A stretch of 64,000 bases of DNA from Papilionanthe hookeriana x Papilionanthe teres (taxonomy: Eukaryota; Streptophyta; Magnoliopsida; Asparagales; Orchidaceae). A program made the translations under genes and the position numbers. Position 1 is the stretch's first letter. Each line of letters begins with the position of its first letter. The stretch spans positions 55,721,740-55,785,739 of the forward strand of contig CM040421.1 of NCBI GenBank assembly GCA_022702705.1, read 5' to 3'. Below are positions 21,761-34,699 of the stretch, in pieces. The notes beneath the pieces are model-generated. The model was given only the letters and a program-made list of their open reading frames with translations, was not told where the DNA came from and did no database searches.

Positions 21761-24580
21761 AGATTTTTGTCAGAAGATGGAAATTTGTTGATGGCATTTT
21801 AATTTCCCCTATTTTTTGAACGAGACCAATTTTGCTACCCGAAAATATGAGAGATCCAAATTTTGGTTTTTTCCTCTCACTATCCCAAGTTTGAATCCAT
21901 CCTTGGCATATTAATACTAATTTAAGATTCAAGTCGTCTAGTCGTGCACTAGTTAGCAAGCGGCTCAAGCTGGCGGGCTCATGTGGTGTGCCGATTCAGA
22001 CCATTGTGGCTCAGCAGTCCCCAGAGCGGATCATTCTGGTCTGGCGAGTCAGCAGAGCCTGAGCGAGTTATCGAGTGTGACCGACAGCTCAGGTCAGTTA
22101 GGCTGGATCCTAATCACTAGGCCTAAGCAGGTCAGGCAAGAGGTCAGGCTAAAGGTCAGTCCAGCGTAGCCTACGCGATGGCCCAAAAAAAGCAGTTCTA
22201 CAGTCACCATGTTAGAGCTCCAAGGAAGCACATATTAGGCATTTGATTTTTTTCGGTGTTGTTCAAGTGGTTGATCCAGGTTTAGGGGGCTGGATTCACG
22301 GCTCGGATCAGTTAGTTATTTTGAGGCGGTGAATCTAAGAGCCTAGATTATGCTATGGGATCCATACACCAGATTGACCCAAAAAATAAGCTAAATTTGG
22401 GACCTAAAATAGGTAAGATTTAGGTCTGAAATAAGTAAGATTTAGGCCTTTGGGTCTATGAAAGGGGCCTAAGTTGAGTTGGATTTTAACTAGATGTAGA
22501 GGGAGACCCGAAGAGAGCAAGAGGGTAAAGACAGAGGAGAAAGATGCCTAAAAGAGCAGTAGGAAGAAGGAATAAAATCAAAAGGGGAGTCGAAAGAGGA
22601 GCAAAAGAAGAGAAAAAAACGAGATCAATTAGGAACCCAAGCCCAAGCTCAAGGAGGAGAAAGAGGGAAAAGGTGAAGATACAAAAAAGCAGAAGAAGAC
22701 CCAAGGGGGAGCAAGAGGGAGATCTTCTGAAGATAATGAAAATAAGAGTTTGTTTTTTTTCCCATCGCGCCTTTCGAAGAAGTCATGAAAAGGTAGGGTA
22801 TTCTTTTCATGTATTCTGGTGGAGATTCCCATGTTGTTAAGATGTTGATATCTGGAGAGTTATGTCACCTCAAAAACAACAAAAATACCATTATTTTTAG
22901 AAGGAAATGCTAACACCATTTGAAGATGAGTTGGTTGATTCTTTGAGGGCATGGAAGACAGAGCTTGTAAAAATTTACCACATTTTTTGTCAATATAATT
23001 TGATGAATAAATTCCATGCAATTGACAAATTTTCACTGGGACTTGATTAGCAAAGTGTCATGATGACTTATCCTTCATGACAATTTTCTCCTCTAAACAA
23101 CAAAAAGTTGATGGATGCACGAGAAGAATTGAAGAAGACATTAGCTAACTATGATCATGGGACAGAGACATTACAACATTTTGAAGTGAGATTGTTGACC
23201 CTTGAAAATAAGAATAGAAAGCTGTGATCCTTTAGTACATATCTTTGATCCAGGAGCCAAACAATCCCCCTTTAGCCCAAAACTAAGAGAAGTTGAAGGC
23301 AGCTCGTAGGAGCATATTCTTGATGATTACGGAATATTGAAGTGGATTGATGTCTTTGTTTCTACTTTTTCTCATATATATCAATATTTTTTTGTATGAT
23401 TTAGGCCGTTGTAGCCATTAGTTGATCGTGTGTTTGTCTATATATCTTTCTTCTGCTTGATGTAGTACAAATTTTGATATTGCTTCTGAGATCATTTTTG
23501 TCTTTCCTTCTGAGTTTTAGTTGCCCAATTTTTTGAGCATTTACAAGATATTGTTGCTCAACTTTTGAGCTGATGTTGCTCGACTTTTAGGCCTTCACTA
23601 TGAATGTTTGATTTTTTTAGGTCACTTAGTCCGCGCATGTTTACTCGATGACTATATCCTGTAATAAAAGCAGTCAGTTATAATCCACAAAAGGATTCAA
23701 GTGCTCTCCTAGGCTGCTTGGTTGAAGATGTTTGATGAAATTAACCAATATTAGAATGAGTTGAAAGGAGAATCTGTTAGGGATGTAAGACCAGTTCTAG
23801 GTTAGAAGGTTGAAGATGTTCGACAATGTTAGCCTGTATGGACAAAGCAAAATGAAATCCATCCAGAATGGTTTACTAGTATGAGATTGTTAGGCGAAAC
23901 TTCTATTTAACAAATGTAAACTATTATATGGAAGAGGTAGCCATGTATATTTGATCTATTCGGGGCTATTAATCAAAGCTTCTATTTGACAACCTTAGCA
24001 TGTGATGAAAAACTTCAAATTGAGTCACACTGGAAATGATTAAGCTCAAAATAAGACATCAAACATCAAAGATGCTTTGGATTTTTTAAGAATGAGGCAT
24101 AAGTCACAATGCACTATACTATTTCTCTAAAATATGGTTGCAATCATGCTTGAGAGTGATGCTTTGTAACTTGCTAGTTGATTCTTTTGAAATTATTTCT
24201 TGGTTGATAGAGACATTGTCCGCACGAGCCTGTAAAGCAGTCCATGTAACGAATTTTAAAGAGATCGGTTTCTTGATTGAGTTGAAGAAAAACTCCAGTA
24301 TGATGAGGGAGGGGAGCACTGATAGAGGAGTGACGTTAATTCAGGTGTATAGATTGGATGGTGTGGGGGGTCTTGAGAAGGGTTGTTATTCATTGAGACT
24401 ACTTGAAGGAAATGATCCCTATCTCTTTCTTGTCCTACTTTTCTCGTGGTTTATAAGGAAGGTAAGAGGGTGTTTAAAATTTGTATTTTTGGGCTAGAAC
24501 TTGAGTTATGAGGAAAGTTGTTAAAAAAGTTATATGGAATCTATCTTGTCGGTTTTAATTTTCAACACATCAAAGGGAGC
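21761..24580. other. unresolved, probably retrotransposon-derived sequence
   Basis: The part at 21960-22480 is relatively GC-rich with LTR-like wording (GGTCAGG repeats near 22090-22160). It is followed by a purine-rich stretch (22495-22740). Around 22900-23240 broken reading frames suggest a decayed gag-like coding region, but I could not match any family. No intact gene is supported. Confidence 0.3.
22495..22740 (+). repeat. purine-rich (A/G) tract
   Basis: About 245 bp of the plus strand are overwhelmingly A and G (GAGGAGAAAGAGGGAAAAGG and similar). A lysine/arginine-rich frame across it is a composition artefact. Confidence 0.7.
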
Positions 24581-24584
24581 GTCT

Positions 24585-24745
24585 TTATATAATCATACAT
24601 ATTCAAAGGTTTATTAATTTAAACAATCAAACATGACATCAAAAGTAATAGACTATCTTGAGAGATGGAAATGTTATTTACGATGGGTTTGATTACTTAA
24701 ATTAATAAATATTGGATATTTGTATTGGCCTATGATTAGAAATGA
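24585..24745. repeat. imperfect inverted repeat / short MITE-like hairpin
   Basis: TTTATTAATTTAAACAATCA (24610-24629) is complementary, with two mismatches, to the stretch at 24690-24709. Pairing continues outward with interruptions, and the loop is about 55 bp. Confidence 0.5.
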
Positions 24746-25289
24746 CAAATCTTTCCCCTATCAAATCTGAAGGCTAGATAAGATTTAGATTGCATTTGAG
24801 TCTATAGTTCTTATAGACACAAGCCCTATAGTTAATTACATCCTATGCAACTAAAGTTACTTGAGAAAACTCTTGATTAAAACTGTGGGTTTGATATTCA
24901 CAAAAATTTTAAGTTTAGGTTTTCATAATTGATCATCAAAATTTCAAATGAGAAAGGTTCATAAACGAAAACTCAAAGGAAGAAAAGGTAAGAGATATTA
25001 ATGATGCTGAAGACACTATGTGACATCTCAACTATCATATTGTTTTACTTTACCAATTTTGAAAGTAATATTTATTTATTGTTTCATCCTGAAATTTTAA
25101 CAGAGAGTTTGGGACTTAGATCGTACAATATATCATTGTGAGAAAGACTGTGAGGGTGAAGGTTTATGCAGTCAGTAGATGAGCAACCACATAATCCTAA
25201 TGCTAAGGCGAAGTTCACTAAAAGAAGTGAAACTTTAGAACCCTAGTATAAAGAAAAAGAAAGACTACCAAAAAACAAATGAATTACTC
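24746..25289. other. intergenic sequence
   Basis: No gene or repeat is recognised. Confidence 0.35.
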
Positions 25290-26640
25290 TTTAGCATTAA
25301 TTTTAGTGAATTATGATTAATTTTAGTTAACTTACTTGGATGAATTTGAAGTTGATTCAAATAATTTTTTTAGATTGATTAATTTAAATTTTTTTAGATT
25401 AATTTTAATAAATTGGTTTTAGTTGATTTTAATAGGTTGGTTTCAATGGATTTGATTTTTCTATACTTAATTTTAATATGATTAATCTTTGGTAAAATTT
25501 ATTTCAATTAATTTAATTTTGGTTGAAGTTGATTTTAATAGATTTAATTTTTAGTGAAATTGATTTTGGTGGATTTAATTGAAAATGGTTTTAATGAATT
25601 TGAGTTTTTGTTGAAATTGATTTTAATGGATTTAATTTTTTTTATATTGATCTTAATTGACTTTTTAAATTTTAGTATTGATTTTGATCAAATTTAACTT
25701 TAATTTGTATTTTGGAAGTTGGTGGTTTTTTCATTTTCTCTTTTCTCTTTTAAAGGATAAGCCTCATCTAGTCCAAGGTGAGTCTCAAACCCAATGTGTT
25801 TTTTTATGAACCGAAGGAAGGATTATCCAAGTAGTTGGTAAGGGGAAGTGAAAAATGCCTAAGATACCTAAGTCTCTATGGTCAAAGGGTTGCCTTGGGA
25901 ATTTCCTACTTTTTGGGTATCAACTTATGTTTCACTGACTTGGCTTTAGCTAGCTCAACCAAAGCATAATGATTTAAAGCAAAGCATATTAAATCTTAAA
26001 CAGTGAAGAAATGTTTGAAATTCTATTTGGGTTTTGGTTCCACCACTACTCTTCTTGAAGAGCCCCTACAAAAACTTTAAAGGCTGGACCCTAAGCTCTT
26101 GAGAGAGAAAGGATAGGAAGAATCTCATACAAAAATGTGGTCAACAAGTCTCCAATCATATATGATCAGTTGTATTACATCCACGCACTTAACATTCACA
26201 ATGATAGAATAAGGTAAGATGGATTTTGTGCAAATTTGAATGCTCACTTCAGCAAAGGTGAGTTCAGATCCTTCATCTAGCAAATGATTAATTGCCAAAG
26301 GACTCCAATATAGCTTGCAATCATAGAAATTTAAATTTCAGACCAACAACAAAATGCTAGATTAGAGAGCTTGAACTAAATTGAAACTTCCATAAAATCT
26401 TCCTTAATAGGTTGGAATTTAGGCCTTCATCTTTTAAAAATAAATAACTTTACACTGATGAACAGAGGAACACCTCCGGGAATGTATTCAAGTCCTCTAG
26501 ACAAGTGAAGTTAAGAAGAAAGAAACCTTCGATGAGTGATATGAGATCAGCCATACATTTGAGATTTCATAGCTTACTGATAGCTTACAAAGTATTTTCA
26601 TAGAAAGGCTACTTATTAGGAGCATGGTCGACTAAGGTTC
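25290..26640 (+). mobile_element. dispersed repeat family S, copy 1
   Basis: A T-rich minisatellite (25290-25720) is built of variants of GATTTTAATGGATTTAATTT. It is followed by non-coding sequence with divergent similarity to about 35760-36190: GTTTGAAATTCT, a GGTTCCACCACTA block and AAAAATGTGGTCAACA match GTTTAGAATTTCT, GGTTCCATCACTA and AAAAGTGAGGTCAACA there. It looks like a non-autonomous retroelement or LTR with an unstable repeat-rich 5' part. No ORF was found. Confidence 0.4.
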
Positions 26641-27145
26641 GGTTCCAACACTTGGAACCCTTTTCTATTTCATCATCCAAAAAAAATAATTTTGTTTTAT
26701 GTGGTAGGAATGTATGAGAGATTGAAACTATTGGAGTTAGAAAGGTGTGAAGAGAAAAGCTATTTCCAGTTTACTTGAGGAGGGAGACTAAGAAAGGAGT
26801 TTGAAAAAGATAGGATGAGAGGGGCAAAAGAGATCAATGTTTGTTGAGGCCCAAATACTCTTAGCAAAATGTGATTACGGTATGATAGTGTCAACTAGTT
26901 GAAAGGAGAGTAAAGAGTGAGAAGATGACGAAAGAAGAAACCCTAAACAGAGAAAACTCTCAATCGTTCACAAGTACTAAATTATATAAGTATATCATCA
27001 CTTAAAATATAACAAAAAAGTAACATGATTTACCATTTTCTTTAACGAACATATGATAGTTTATTTTTAATAAGAAATGAAATAAACTAGTCAAATTTAT
27101 ACAATCAAAATTGAAGGCCCAATAATTAGAGGTTATCTGAGGAAT
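26641..27145. other. intergenic sequence
   Basis: No gene or repeat is recognised. Confidence 0.35.
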
Positions 27146-27182
27146 AAAAAAACATTTTTTGTAAGTGTAAAAATGTTTTTTT
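27146..27182. repeat. perfect hairpin, 14-bp arms
   Basis: AAAAAAACATTTTT (27146-27159) and AAAAATGTTTTTTT (27169-27182) are exact reverse complements around a 9-base loop, at the left edge of a MITE copy. Confidence 0.85.
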
Positions 27183-27185
27183 TCT

Positions 27186-27410
27186 ATGCATTTATTTTTT
27201 TAACACATAAATTTTCATATTTATGTTTACATTATTTCGTTATAAAATTATACATGAAAAGATATATTTCACATTTAAAAAATAATTAATAATATTTTTT
27301 TTATTGTGATGTTAAGGATTTAAATGTTATTGATCTAACTATAAAATTGAAGGTATTAGCTATATAAATACATAAAAGAATTGGTAGTATGCATGTAAAT
27401 ACCCTTTTTT
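27186..27410 (+). mobile_element. MITE, family A copy 2
   Basis: The core TACATGAAAAGATATATTTC near 27250 and the right end ATGCATGTAAATACCC at 27389-27404 match the copy at 1190-1385 in the same orientation. The left end is less clear. Confidence 0.5.
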
Positions 27411-27999
27411 TTTAACCATTTTTTAAACATGAGTAGGTACCAAGCCATTCGACCTTGTTATATTTGGGCCTAATTACTGACTGCTGAAGTACTACACCGA
27501 TTATCTAAAAGCCGCCAGCGCACTGATGATTTCAATCGAGGAGAAGAAATTTACAAAACATTTGCCAAATTTCATGCAAGTGTCGAAGTACACTCTTCTC
27601 ATGCAACCACGTTATGAAGCCCAACTTGCGTGCATGAGACTAATTTTAAACTATGAGAGCATCATAATATCTCTCTAACGAGGAGCTGCTAGAATTGTCA
27701 AATTTAAATAAAAAGTGCAACAATATTAAGATTATAGCTTTTAAGAGATTTAAAGTCTCATTTGATTGCTCTTTCATAAGAAATACATTCTTAAATGCTA
27801 TGAAAAATTGAGGGAGAGGGCTTATTTTCTTAGTTATTGTTTTTTCAAATTCAAGAATTAAAATTCAAAGTTAAATATAATGGATCAAAAAGTTAGCACT
27901 TCGACAATCCAGATTTCCCCACCTTTATTGCTTCATTGAAAATAAGAAACAAAAGGGGCGGTTACGTACACAGCACAGTTCCTTTTGTATTTATATATC
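27411..27999. other. intergenic sequence
   Basis: No gene or repeat is recognised. Confidence 0.35.
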
Positions 28000-28130
28000 T
28001 CAAATTTAAATTTTTATATTTATACACGTAATATTCAAATTTTTAATATCACATCAAAAATATAATTTTCAATATTTTCTAAAAGTGAAAAGCATATTTT
28101 TCATACATAGGTTTGCAGAAGAGAAGTGCA
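28000..28130 (-). mobile_element. MITE, family A copy 3 (partial)
   Basis: The segment AAAAGTGAAAAGCATATTTT near 28082 and flanking AATATCACATCAAAAATATA match the family A core read on the opposite strand. Terminal repeats are not clear. Confidence 0.4.
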
Positions 28131-28189
28131 ATTTATGTGAATTTAAAATACATAAGAAATGCATGCTAAATATTTAAATTTATTAATAA

Positions 28190-29000
28190 TTTTTTGAGTC
28201 AAATTCAGGTTAATTTTTAGTGAAGTTTGGGTCAAATTCAAATTGGGGAGTCACATTCAAGTCTATTTTTGGTTGGTGGGTTAATTTCAGGTTAATTTTA
28301 GGTTGGGGCTCAGCTCAATTCAACCCAAAAACATTAGGTATGTTAGAATTTTGGACCTGAACCAGAGCTGAAAGTTAATTGAGTCAATATGAATTCGAAG
28401 TTTTCTAGTCATGTGACTCTAACTGACATGCCAAGCCAATTTTTAAAACCCCTGGACAGGGGATTAGTTTTGCATCACTTTGCTGATGCGCTTAAAAAAA
28501 TTCTAAAAAGTATTTTTCTATGAATATTCTTTATGTTGAAAACATTTCTCAACGAGTAGTTTTTTTGCCTTGTATGACAATATGTAAATACTAGGTGTGT
28601 CAAATAGAATTCGCGGGTCGGTTTTAGGTCTAACTTGAATTGAGCCGACATAAAACTACTTGAGCCGAAGCTTAACTGAATATTAAACGGGTCAGAAAGC
28701 CCAACTTAAACCTGGCTTACTTTCAATCAGTTGACCTGAACTTAATCCGTGTAACTCATTCTAACAATAAGGCATAACATTTATTCTGCTCAATTTTGAG
28801 TTAAATTGAGAATGATTTCAGGTTACTTTTGAGTTGACAAGCCAATTTCAGGTTAGCGGGTCTATTTTTTGTCATTTTATTGGAGCGGGTCAACCCGTAT
28901 CCGACCAAAAATATTAAGCAGGTAAAAATTTCTTACACGAACCCAAGCTGATAATTATTCAGACCAACCCAAACTTAAATTTTTTTGAGCCGAGTTGCAA
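28190..29000. repeat. pair of related repeats with GGTCAACCCG/CAGGTTAA wording
   Basis: Blocks at about 28200-28450 and 28610-29000 share phrases such as TTTCAGGTTA, GGTTGGGG or GAGTTGACAAGCC, CAACCCAAAAACATTA or CGACCAAAAATATTAAGCAG, and GAACCAGAGCTGA or GAACCCAAGCTGA, in the same order. They look like two diverged copies of one short non-coding element. The superfamily is not assigned. Confidence 0.5.
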
Positions 29001-29330
29001 TTTTCGACATTCCTAACAAATACTGTACTTTGCTATCAATTTTGTTAATGAGTCCGATGTTGTTGCAAATGCTTAATATCCCGACCGTCCGTGCCCTATC
29101 TTCTCATTTCACTTCATCTGTTGTTTTAATTTCTCCAAATATTAGTGTACTCTTTGCCTCATGTCGCCTTCACTTATTTCATCGTTGTGAACAAGTACAC
29201 CCCTCCGCCTCTGTAACCACTTCCAATAACAAGTTGGCTCTTGTTTGGTTGCGAGAGGTTGGCTACAGTGTAAAGATTGCGATTTGTTTTCATGTTTCCT
29301 TTTAAGCAAAATCCTTCCTAAACTATTATA
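29001..29330. other. intergenic sequence
   Basis: A frame running over 28985-29305 (+) has no recognisable motif. No gene is supported. Confidence 0.3.
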
Positions 29331-29335
29331 AATAG

Positions 29336-29562
29336 GGGCATTTACATAGTTACCACAAATATTCATATTTATTAATATAACGCTCAAACGTTTATCATCA
29401 CTTGAAAAATATCTCTAATACTATTTTTTATTAAAATGAAATAAACTATTTCATGCATATATTTATGCATCAAAGTATTATAATTATAAATATTAAATTT
29501 TTTATGTTATGTATGTAAATATATAAAAATTGTATAGTGGTATGTACCTAAATTTCTCTTAT
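29336..29562 (-). mobile_element. MITE, family A copy 4
   Basis: Terminal inverted repeats are readable: GGGGCATTTACATAGTTACC on the left and the complement of TGGTATGTACCTAAATTT on the right. The core ATGAAATAAACTATTTCATG near 29436 matches the family A core in reverse orientation. Confidence 0.55.
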
Positions 29563-30999
29563 ATCTAGGGATTCTGCCCTTACATTATATTGATCATCCA
29601 TATTTATAGAAGGGCTGACATATGTACTACAAATAAAATACTTATTACACTTGGATCCCTAGAGCTCTTTTATTTATCTCCCATGTTTTCTTGTGACAGG
29701 AGCATTAAAATTAATCTTATCATAGTCCTCATGATATGCCTTTCCCCAAGCTAGTGTTGCCGGCCGGTGACACATCTATCAATCAACTCGGCCACGGGGC
29801 TACTTGGTCTTCTTAGATGGATAGATCTCATGAGTAGTTCGACCAACTTGGCCTTATGATGAGTTGAGTTTTCTTGGCGAGCTATCGAGTCGCCTTAGGT
29901 TAATCGGACATCTATGGGCAGATCATGATACAAGAGTTATTCTCATATCTCCTTGGTTCAGTAAATCAAACATTCAAACTAATTTAGCTAAATTGCTAGT
30001 CAACTCGGCGAACTATCTCCGTTCACACCTCACACTTACTCTGAATCCAGTCTATGTACTTTCAACCTCGCAAACGAAGAGTCATGATATTATAATATAT
30101 TTTATTTTTTTAATGGCTTATATTATAAGTTCATTTATTTTAGTGGATATATCAGTATTCTCCTATTATAGAATTTAATCTACCTTTTGAAAAAAATCTT
30201 GACCATAATTATAAGAAACATGGATATAAAGGCAATGATTAATTTACTTGTGATTATAGAATAACTTTATCATCTTCTAAAAAATAAAATTCTTTCGTGA
30301 AAATGACAAATTACACACGAATATAACTTCACAATTCTCAATATAACCATTAAGTGACTGAGCTCGTTCGCGTGTTACCCTCCGCAAATACTCCTACATA
30401 GAACAATTATTTTTTTATAGTACAAATGTTCCAAATTAATTGGATGACAATGTTAAGGTGTTGCAATTTTCAATTTAATATAGTATTTCTAAGTCATTTT
30501 ATTTAAATATATAAAATACTTTTCTCCTACATAAAAAAAAAAATCCCACGTCAATATTTTTCTTAAAATTGGTTTTATTAAAGAATAATAGCTATCAGAA
30601 TCAAAAAATCATACAATATAAGTAATTATTTTTACTTTAGTACATAGGAAAATATAATTGCAATTTAGAACTATTCATTACATTTATTTTCCATTACAAA
30701 AACGTTACGCTAAAAAAAATAGATGTAATGAATAATTCTAACTTGCCGGATAAAAACGTAACGATTAAAAACTAACGGCAATTGTTTTATAGAGCTATAT
30801 CGTGCCGCATAAAAGGAATATCTGTTTTTGTCAACATGTTTCAAAAGTTGAAGGCAAATGAAGCAGCATATTGCTCTCTCAGTCACTCTCTCTAGACGTG
30901 TTCAACAATACAACACATTAAATTAGTCCCAATTGTAAAATTTATTTATGAAACCTTAGCTTCATATGTTTTACTAGAACGATTTTTTGATTATTTAGA
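29563..30999. other. AT-rich intergenic sequence with one hairpin
   Basis: No gene is recognised. An imperfect hairpin lies at 30672-30734: TATTCATTACATTTATTTT pairs at 18 of 19 positions with 30716-30734. Confidence 0.4.
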
Positions 31000-31480
31000 T
31001 AACCTACAAGACATTAAAATTGTTGTGTGTTGAAAAATTTGAGATCATTGAGTGATAATTTATCATCTTAGTATTGCACGAAAGTCTAACACTCACACAA
31101 ATGGATGAAAAGTTATTAGAAGAGGCATAAAAAATTTTTTTGTGGAAAATGTGGGAAACGAAAAAAACATGGGGTATAGTCCAGTCAAGATAATTCACTA
31201 GAAAATTGCAAGTACAAAATTTTACTCTTCTTTTGTATTGGGGAAGATGAAATTCCATGCTTATGATGGGGGCTATAAAACATAAAATTGTTAAGTATAA
31301 GGTGGTAATTTACGATAGCAAATTATTTGTTGTGGTCAAAGGTGACTTTTGTTGGCTAGTGTCAAACTTTAGTTGTAGACGAAAAACGTTGGTGGTCGGC
31401 GACGAACGCCATGACTTCAAGAGTTAAGCTTTAACATTCATCTCATGCCTCATCTCTCTTTCTCTCACAACGAGTGAAGA
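31000..31480 (+). mobile_element. dispersed repeat family R, copy 3 (left part only)
   Basis: The order of phrases follows copy 1: TTAGTATTGCACGAAA, then ACTCACACAAATGGATGAAA, ACATGGGGTATAGTC near 31170, and GGGGAAGATGAAATTCCAT near 31239 (copy 1: GGGAAGATGGAGTTACAT). It ends in a short GTTGGTGGTCGGCGACG stretch near 31390, which resembles the minisatellite of copy 2. Confidence 0.45.
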
Positions 31481-34400
31481 ATGGATGTCAATTTCTATTG
31501 ATTTAGGTGAATTAACGGGTCCGAGGCATAACTTGGTGGGTCCCAAAATAATTTTAAGGATGATTTTCTTCCTCAAAACATAATAAATTCAATTGTCCTT
31601 AAAAAAATCCAAAATATCATAAAAGTGTTCGAGGCATAAACCTAAAGAACTTTTAGAATTCTTTGAATTGTTTTGAGTTCTTCTGAACTTATTATGGTGC
31701 TGAGTCATTTATCCACAGTTAAATTAGGTTTTAACAATGATAATATTTTAACATGTGCTCAATGAACTTTAATGTTTTAATTGTCCCATGAGTAGGGTAA
31801 CTAAATACTCACTTGACATTTTATTTAATGATTATGTAGGTGGATGCCCTCAAGGGCAATTTAAATTATTAAGAACTCTTGCTCCTTCAATTAAAATTGG
31901 GATTGAAGTGTTTTAAGGGTATTTAGAATTAGTTATGTTTCATTTCCTAAATCTCATAAAATAAGTTAGATTAAACCTAGCTCGCTTACTAAGCCCTTAA
32001 GATTTCACGTGTAAATTTATGATTATTAGAAGTGTTGAATTAAATGGGTTTAACTCTTATCGAAGGATTATACTTTGTTATTTGATCACCGATTAGAGCT
32101 TCAGATTAGTGAATTATTATCTCCCTAACACAAGCCCACTATTCTCATCCTCCGATCGGACTAACCTCAAAGTCATAATAATTAAAAAAATTGCAACTTT
32201 ACTCTTGTAGTAAATAGTGATGGATTGGTTTCTACCACTTAAACTTTTTATTTTTCAATCATTTAAGATAATTAGTTAAGTTCAATATTGCCAATTTACC
32301 CGTTAATTAATCTTAAATTTTAATTAGAGCTTAATTCCATAATTACCATTTTGCCCTTAATGACTTTCCACTTCATAATTCTTTAAATTTAACTCAAATA
32401 ACTTTGAAATTTCATAGTTACCCCACTCATGGGTCAATTAGAACATTAGAGGAGAAATCATGTATTTTCTGATTTTTATTTAATTTTAATAATTATTTTA
32501 ACTTGAAAATATGGATTTTTGAAGATAATTAAAATAACTAAGTAAAAAAATATCTTATGCTTAATAAAATTATTGGAGGTTTAATTAGGTTAGAGGACCA
32601 CTAGAAACAACTTCATTGATTTTTTTAATTATATTTTAATTTTTATAATTATTAAATGACCAGTTTATGAATAAATAAATTGAAAAAAAAATGCATTTTT
32701 ATCATTAAAAATTACTTTTTATATTTTTTCATAAATCTCATCGACCTCAAATAACTCACAACAATTTTTTTTTCTCATTTTTCTATTTTATTTTTATAAT
32801 TTTTTAAGTGAAAAAAGGATAAAAATAAAGTAATTATTTTTTACTTTAATTTTATTTTTCTTAGGTGCCTTTGATCACAAGGAACACTCTAAACCATTTT
32901 TTATATTTTTCTGATTTTTCTTTTAATTTATATAAATATTTTAAGCAATAATACATATTTACTTAGAAAATTAATTTTTAAACAAAAATAATTATAATGG
33001 CCTTGGGATTTTTATAGGAGCCTCATGAAGTCTTAAGCTTCAAATTGGCTCAATTTGGTGATTATTGAAATTATTTTGTAATTTTCTATTTTTAGGTATT
33101 TTTCTTAATTTTAAAATAGAAAAATAGGTTTTAAATTTTTAAAATTCAATTTTTTTTCTAGGTTTCTCTGATCACAGTGAACCTACTAAAACTATTTTTA
33201 TAATTTTCTAATTTATATTTTATTTTTTATAATTATTTTAAACAAACAATGGTGATTTAACTTGAAAATTAGGGTTTCTTATGTTAGAGAAACTCTCTGA
33301 CTTTGGAAAAATCAGAGAACATCCCTAAACATGAGTTGAATAAATCCCCGAAATTTCACATTTTTTTCTAATTACTATTTATTTATTTATAATTTTAATA
33401 TATTTATGAGTATTTAATTAGAATACTGCAAAGAAAATTTTGATTTTTGGTTCACTGAGAATTAAGGTATTTTTATTTTGCTTTTATGAATTTTCTATAC
33501 CAATTTATGATTTTTCAAAGTTTCTTAAATTAAATCAAAAAATGTTCATTTTCCAACTTATCCACGTGGCTGCCACGCCATCCTACGACTCTCCAATGCT
33601 TTGCGTGTCACCGCGTTAGTGGAAGCCATCATCAGAGTTAGCTGTCACACGTCCTGCACTTTATACTACATTTCTTAGTTTTGTGCGATCCAAGCCGTCT
33701 ATCCGATACATGCGCGATCCAATGACTTTCGGTCTTTGTCCCTAACTGGCCTAACCCATAAAACATCCACCTTTTAGACCTAATATCTCGCTCGATACTC
33801 AACCAAATCACAAGGGCTTTGTTCCTACACCTTCATCTAGTACGGACGAACATATCCATACGTCTGGCTAATCAAGCATGAAATTAAACCTTTCTTCACA
33901 AAGGCTCAAAGCAAGCCTAAATTTGGGGAAAATGATCCATAACTTAGCCCAATAGGTGATGTCTCGATTGGTATGTTCTGAAGCTTCATTGTGAGCTGGC
34001 GAACCTCCTCTAAGCGGTAGTTCGAGTAGGGGTTACAATTGTGTAGGAGTTCCACCTAAGGGTGGTGCTGCCTAAGTGGAAGTCTAATATAGAGAGCTCT
34101 GGAGATTAGATTTTGGTGTGGAACTTCCTATCTTGGTCTGGGCAAACTTAAGAGCAAGACAATTTAGGGATTGGTGAACTTTGGGGGGAATGGCAGTGAA
34201 AATGCCCTGTTTTTTAACTCAGAAATTGAGTTCAGACAGAGAAAATGAGGCTAGAAATCAGTGGAATTGAGCTTAGGAATGTCTGGAGAAGCTCTGGAAG
34301 GATTTTGGCAGAGTTTTCCTCAAGGAATTGGATGCTCTCCTTACTTAGTCGTGAGGTGGTGGTGTTTAAATAAAAGGGGAATGAGTGGCCAATTTAGCTA

Positions 34401-34699
34401 GCCATTGGGTGCAAAGTGCAGCATGGGTGGAGGGCTGAGCTGCGCAAGTGACCAATGTGGGTGAGCCACATTGGATGGGTGCAATTGGGTTCAATCCATG
34501 GGGAAGGCTCTCTCGATTTTGGGTTTTTCGAGGACTAGACCGGCCAGCCAGGCCAAGGGAGGTGGCTAGCTGGGTCAAGGGGCTCAGTGGAGAGTTTAAT
34601 GGTGATCAAGATGGAGGTTTAATCATGTGATGACAAGTTTAGGTCACTTAGCCAAATACGGGAAGAGCTCATGCAAATCATGGGACCCTTGATTCATGA
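31481..34699. other. AT-rich, probably transposon-derived sequence with degenerate repeats
   Basis: At 32440-33350 segments of the form CTGATCACAGTGAACCTACT followed by T-rich TTTTATAATTATTTTAA recur at intervals of roughly 145-300 bp (near 32445, 32590, 32868 and 33172). The part at 33550-34450 is more GC-rich and LTR-like in tone, but no PBS or coding domain was found. A minus-strand frame at 34366-34578 has no recognisable motif. Confidence 0.35.

Noticed and set aside
22544..22840. 98-codon basic protein
   Set aside because: It is a translation of a purine-rich tract. Lys/Arg/Glu richness follows from composition.
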